Under the pieces are notes generated by a model, which worked only from the letters and a program-made list of their open reading frames with translations, ran no database searches and was not told where the DNA came from. A stretch of DNA of 64,000 nucleotides from Aurantibrevibacter litoralis (lineage in GTDB: Bacteria > Bacteroidota > Bacteroidia > Flavobacteriales > Flavobacteriaceae). How positions within the stretch are numbered: position 1 is the first letter of the stretch; every line of letters starts with the position of its first letter. A program made the position numbers and the translations under genes. Shown piece by piece: positions 61,026-64,000 of the stretch. The stretch spans positions 1 to 64,000 of the forward strand of contig NZ_JAYEEQ010000010.1 in NCBI RefSeq assembly GCF_034651555.1, given 5' to 3'.

Positions 61026-61709
61026 TTAAATTTTATTTAAAACAATTTTTAAAAAAAATTGAAATAAATTTAGTTGTCTTGAGATTCTAGTTGGCTCTTT
61101 AAGCAATCTAAATAACCACTCTAAACCAAGTTTAATGATTACTTTTGGTGCTCTTTTTTTTTCTCCACAATATACATCAAAACTACCACCTAATCCCATG
61201 TAAAGTGCCGGATATCTCTTAATGAATTTATCCATTACAAATTCTTGCCTCGGGCTGCCCATAGCCACAAATACGATGTCTGGTTTTTCTTTAATTAATT
61301 CTAACAAAACCATGTTCTCATCGCCGTTGTTCAGGTATCCATTTCTGTAGCCCTTAATAATAACATTAGGGTACGCTATTTCTAATTTTGATACCGTTTT
61401 TTCTATAACTTGTTGCGTGGATCCCAACAGATAAAATGTTTTCGTTTTATGAAACTTTCTAACCACATCTAACCAAAATTCTGCGCCAGCTATTTTTACA
61501 CTCCTAATACCCTTTCTTTTGAGTGCCAAAACAGCGCCTATACCATCCGCATAACCAATGTTCTTATTAATTATTTTATCCAATTCTTGATTTCTAGCAT
61601 TTAATTTTTCAGCATTTAATGCAATCAAAATCTTTTTTTTTCCGTCTATAAAATTTAAAAAATCAAGTTTTGATTCAAACGGGTATACATTCTTATTATT
61701 GATCAGCAT
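61026..61709 (-). CDS. WecG/TagA/CpsF family glycosyltransferase
   Basis: A 227-residue glycosyltransferase that adds the second sugar (such as N-acetylmannosaminuronate in the case of WecG) to the lipid-linked first sugar. The DGIGAVLALKRKG segment (about 55-67), the FYLLGSTQQVIEKTV segment (about 97-111) and the VAMGSPRQEFVM motif (about 148-159) define the family. It precedes the WecA-like gene on the transcript, and the two likely act in sequence. Confidence 0.93.
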   Translation of the reverse strand: MLINNKNVYPFESKLDFLNFIDGKKKILIALNAEKLNARNQELDKIINKNIGYADGIGAVLALKRKGIRSVKIAGAEFWLDVVRKFHKTKTFYLLGSTQQVIEKTVSKLEIAYPNVIIKGYRNGYLNNGDENMVLLELIKEKPDIVFVAMGSPRQEFVMDKFIKRYPALYMGLGGSFDVYCGEKKRAPKVIIKLGLEWLFRLLKEPTRISRQLNLFQFFLKIVLNKI

Positions 61710-61764
61710 AATTTAGTAATATCTTCCTTTAGAATTTATTAAAAGTAGCGTTCTACGATAATTT

Positions 61765-63021
61765 TTACTCATCTCTATTTGCGTTTAAAAGAGTAGAAAA
61801 AAACGCAACAAAAGTAATCCCCGCATTCCGAATTAAATAATTTTCAAAAAAGCAAATCACAAATAGGGTTAAAAAAAACCATAAGTGAATAATTTGATCT
61901 GTCTTTATTGCATAGTTAAGGTTCCCCAAAAAAAACCATCCTAGCAAAAATACTGCAAATATACCCCCCTCTAATGCAAATCCAAGAAATTGATTGTGTG
62001 CATTATATCGATAACCCACGGAATGGGCCATTCCCATTTCTTCAAATTTGGCAGATAGCACGTCTACTTCCCCTCCGGCACCGTAACCCAATAAAGGTTG
62101 CTCACCTATCAATGCCAATGCAGCATGCCACCGGGCAACTCTAGAATCTCCGGTACCCTTTTTATTGTAATTTGTGCCTACTTCATATGACAGCTCCCAA
62201 TTTAATTCGCTTGTCATTCTTTGATAAAAATAGGTTTTCCCAAAAAAAGCTACAAAAGCAATACCAAGTATAATACAGCTTCCTAAAACAACAGCAACCT
62301 TAATGGCTGTAGTATTAAAAAATTTGGTTATATTTTTCCAAAAAAAGAAAAGGACAATAACCATAAACATAAAAAATATAATTCTGGCGTTTAGAAAAAG
62401 GGTACAGACAAACAAAACTAAAAATACAATTACCCTAACTAGGGGTTTTCTTATGGGCGATTTAAACAACAATATAAGGAACGCCAACAATACGTACATC
62501 CCAAAATACGTTGGGTGAATATCTACTATTTTGGTAAATTCTTTGCCTGTATGATAATAATTAAGAATGTCTTTATCTATATAAAACAAGGGTCTAATGG
62601 TATAATATTTATATAGATTTTTGCTGATCAAAAAAATGGATGCGGCACAAACACCGTAAAATATCCCTCTTAATGAAAAATTTAATGACCGTTCTGATTC
62701 ATCCTTTGATAGGAATAGAATTAAAATTGGGGCGACAAGGTAGCCTATTCGTCGTTCCAATGCGGTAAAAACACTACTTATATCGGCAACATATATAAAA
62801 CTTAGTAATGTTGGTATAATAAGTATAATTGTGGAAAATTTTAAAGTCTTTATGTTTTTTTCGTCCAAGAATCTCTTTTTAGAAATTAGCAACACTGTTA
62901 TAATTACAAAAAAAAGAACGAATGCTAAATTGCTGAATTTTGTAGAGAACGGCAGAAGCAATCCAAATAAAAAGGCAGTGTAAAAAAGACTAGTTTCTAG
63001 GCGTTTCATTTTTTTGTACAT
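61765..63021 (-). CDS. O-antigen ligase/polymerase family membrane protein
   Basis: A 418-residue protein with about twelve membrane helices and a large periplasmic loop near residues 265-340. The loop and following helix contain GYGAGGEVD and HNQFLGFALEGG, typical of Wzy_C proteins that join or ligate glycan repeats. Either the ATG at 63021 or the one at 63009 may start it. Its start overlaps the neighbouring gene by 20-32 bases, so the two are coupled. Confidence 0.88.
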   Translation of the reverse strand: MYKKMKRLETSLFYTAFLFGLLLPFSTKFSNLAFVLFFVIITVLLISKKRFLDEKNIKTLKFSTIILIIPTLLSFIYVADISSVFTALERRIGYLVAPILILFLSKDESERSLNFSLRGIFYGVCAASIFLISKNLYKYYTIRPLFYIDKDILNYYHTGKEFTKIVDIHPTYFGMYVLLAFLILLFKSPIRKPLVRVIVFLVLFVCTLFLNARIIFFMFMVIVLFFFWKNITKFFNTTAIKVAVVLGSCIILGIAFVAFFGKTYFYQRMTSELNWELSYEVGTNYNKKGTGDSRVARWHAALALIGEQPLLGYGAGGEVDVLSAKFEEMGMAHSVGYRYNAHNQFLGFALEGGIFAVFLLGWFFLGNLNYAIKTDQIIHLWFFLTLFVICFFENYLIRNAGITFVAFFSTLLNANRDE

Positions 63022-64000
63022 ACATTAAACTAAAAAGTAACCCTATATAAATGCCAGCCATGCCTGAACTAAAAACATGTCCTGCGATGGTCGATATCGT
63101 AAGTAATACCACCGTCATTAATAAAACATACCTGGCGTAATCGTAGCTTTTATGCCTAGAAAGTTTTAATGCCCTATGCAGTAACAGTCCTATTAATAAA
63201 ACAAACAAAAAGAGTCCAATGAAGCCGTAGGCAAAAAAGATGTCTGCTACGTCAATCTCCACAATTTTCCCGTCGTTTAATAGCTCATATCTGGATTGGC
63301 CAACCCCGATAGCCTTTTCCACCATACTATATTCTGTTTTATACGTAGCATAGGCATTTTTTAAAAATACATTTCTGTTCGATAAAACAAAGGTTAAAAC
63401 ATCCAATCGATCCCAAAAATAGATTAGTCTTGAATAAATAGCGCTCGTTTTCACTACTTGCCATGCCACTATGAGCACAACAGGCAGTATCAAAAAAACC
63501 GATAGTAAGATGCTCCTAAGCCTTTTAAGGCTTATGGTCATCGATGGCCTTCTAAGCGGTATAAGAAAAAATATAAGAAGAATACCTAAAATACCTGTTT
63601 TGGAACTTATGGTTATACCTACTACCAAATTGAGTACAAAAAATAAGAAATAGGCTCTTTTTTTTCCTGTAAGCCAATAGTTATAGGCAATGATAGAAAC
63701 TAATACAATTAACAAGGCAGAGATTTCGTTTCCTGCAAAGAAGTATCCTTTACTCCCGATATTACCGTGTTCGTACATAGGATACCCAAGACCTACATAT
63801 TTAAGAAAAACATTTATAACAACAACGATATAGGAGAATTTTACTAGTGAAAAAACCTTTCGCAACCTTTGTCTTAATCCATTCATGATAATTAGAACAA
63901 AAAAAAGAAAGCTATATAATGGCGTTAAGTATCTAAATATTTTGATGGTATCTGGTAGAACGGAACGAATATTACCTTTTATAAGGAATACTACAATTGT
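62990..64000 (-). CDS. O-antigen ligase/polymerase-like membrane protein, cut by the window edge
   Basis: The frame runs without a stop from the window end to 62990, so the ATG at 63884-63886 is internal. The residues before it (with FRYLTPLYSFLFFVLII) are a further membrane segment, so the gene continues outside. Visible are about ten membrane helices and the loop GVGQSRYELLNDGKIVEIDVADIFFAYGFIG, the form of Wzy-type polymerases and ligases. It lies in tandem with a second protein of the same kind, so one may polymerise and the other ligate. Confidence 0.87.
   Translation of the reverse strand, partial: TIVVFLIKGNIRSVLPDTIKIFRYLTPLYSFLFFVLIIMNGLRQRLRKVFSLVKFSYIVVVINVFLKYVGLGYPMYEHGNIGSKGYFFAGNEISALLIVLVSIIAYNYWLTGKKRAYFLFFVLNLVVGITISSKTGILGILLIFFLIPLRRPSMTISLKRLRSILLSVFLILPVVLIVAWQVVKTSAIYSRLIYFWDRLDVLTFVLSNRNVFLKNAYATYKTEYSMVEKAIGVGQSRYELLNDGKIVEIDVADIFFAYGFIGLFLFVLLIGLLLHRALKLSRHKSYDYARYVLLMTVVLLTISTIAGHVFSSGMAGIYIGLLFSLMYVQKNETPRN

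Overview
The window looks like chromosomal DNA of a member of the Flavobacteriaceae (phylum Bacteroidota), probably marine. The evidence is the gene content: two SusC/SusD outer-membrane pairs, CarboxypepD_reg-like N-termini, lineage-typical families (DUF6427, DUF6341, DUF4254, DUF2141, DUF423), a lycopene cyclase, and -7 promoter elements of the Bacteroidota form TAnnTTTG. Several of these elements lie so close to start codons that they decide between alternative starts. The DNA is moderately AT-rich. I see no rRNA, tRNA, CRISPR array or prophage.

Layout. 1-6.8 kb: scoB behind a repeat-rich leader, a PaiA-like acetyltransferase, a serine hydrolase, a methionine-type aminotransferase, rseP and an SCO1-like copper chaperone. 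7-9.6 kb: ferrous iron uptake (feoA, feoB and a tiny Cys-rich FeoB-associated protein). 9.8-14.9 kb: envelope and hypothetical genes, including a FadL-like porin. 15-19 kb: a metal homeostasis module (ZIP transporter and DtxR/MntR-type repressor, divergent from a TonB receptor whose promoter carries a TTTAGA-N4-TCTAAA palindrome). 19.3-31.3 kb: a co-directional accessory locus of SusC, SusD, a large FG-GAP/UnbV lipoprotein, a vanadium-haloperoxidase/PAP2-type lipoprotein and a CRTAC1-type protein. 31.4-33.6 kb: lycopene cyclase facing a polyprenyl synthase. 33.7-40.4 kb: a TetR-TolC-adaptor-RND efflux operon with a clear promoter and operator. 40.5-41.3 kb: a REP-associated tyrosine transposase (RAYT) with palindromes on both sides and one inside its own coding sequence. 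41.4-52 kb: a second accessory locus on the minus strand: SusC, SusD, a YnjBCD-like ABC importer, a nucleoside hydrolase and a methylthioribose-kinase-like phosphotransferase. 52.2-58.2 kb: a DUF2064 protein, a TetR regulator, a family 9 glycosyltransferase, DUF4254, DUF6427 and DUF6341 genes, and purD. 58.4-64 kb: surface polysaccharide synthesis (UDP-xylose synthase, the decayed tail of a WcaJ-type sugar transferase, a WecA-like transferase, a WecG/TagA-like transferase, an O-antigen ligase-like protein and a second polymerase/ligase cut by the window edge).

Best candidates for undescribed biology: (1) the SusCD / FG-GAP lipoprotein / haloperoxidase-fold / CRTAC1 locus, which pairs outer-membrane import with a surface or periplasmic vanadate- or phosphate-binding enzyme; (2) the SusCD-ABC-nucleoside hydrolase-kinase locus, which reads as a complete capture, import, cleavage and phosphorylation route for a nucleoside-like molecule, with an unusual insertion in the hydrolase active-site loop; (3) the metal-repressor palindrome fused to the -7 element of a TonB receptor, which suggests a manganese- or iron-gated outer-membrane metal receptor.
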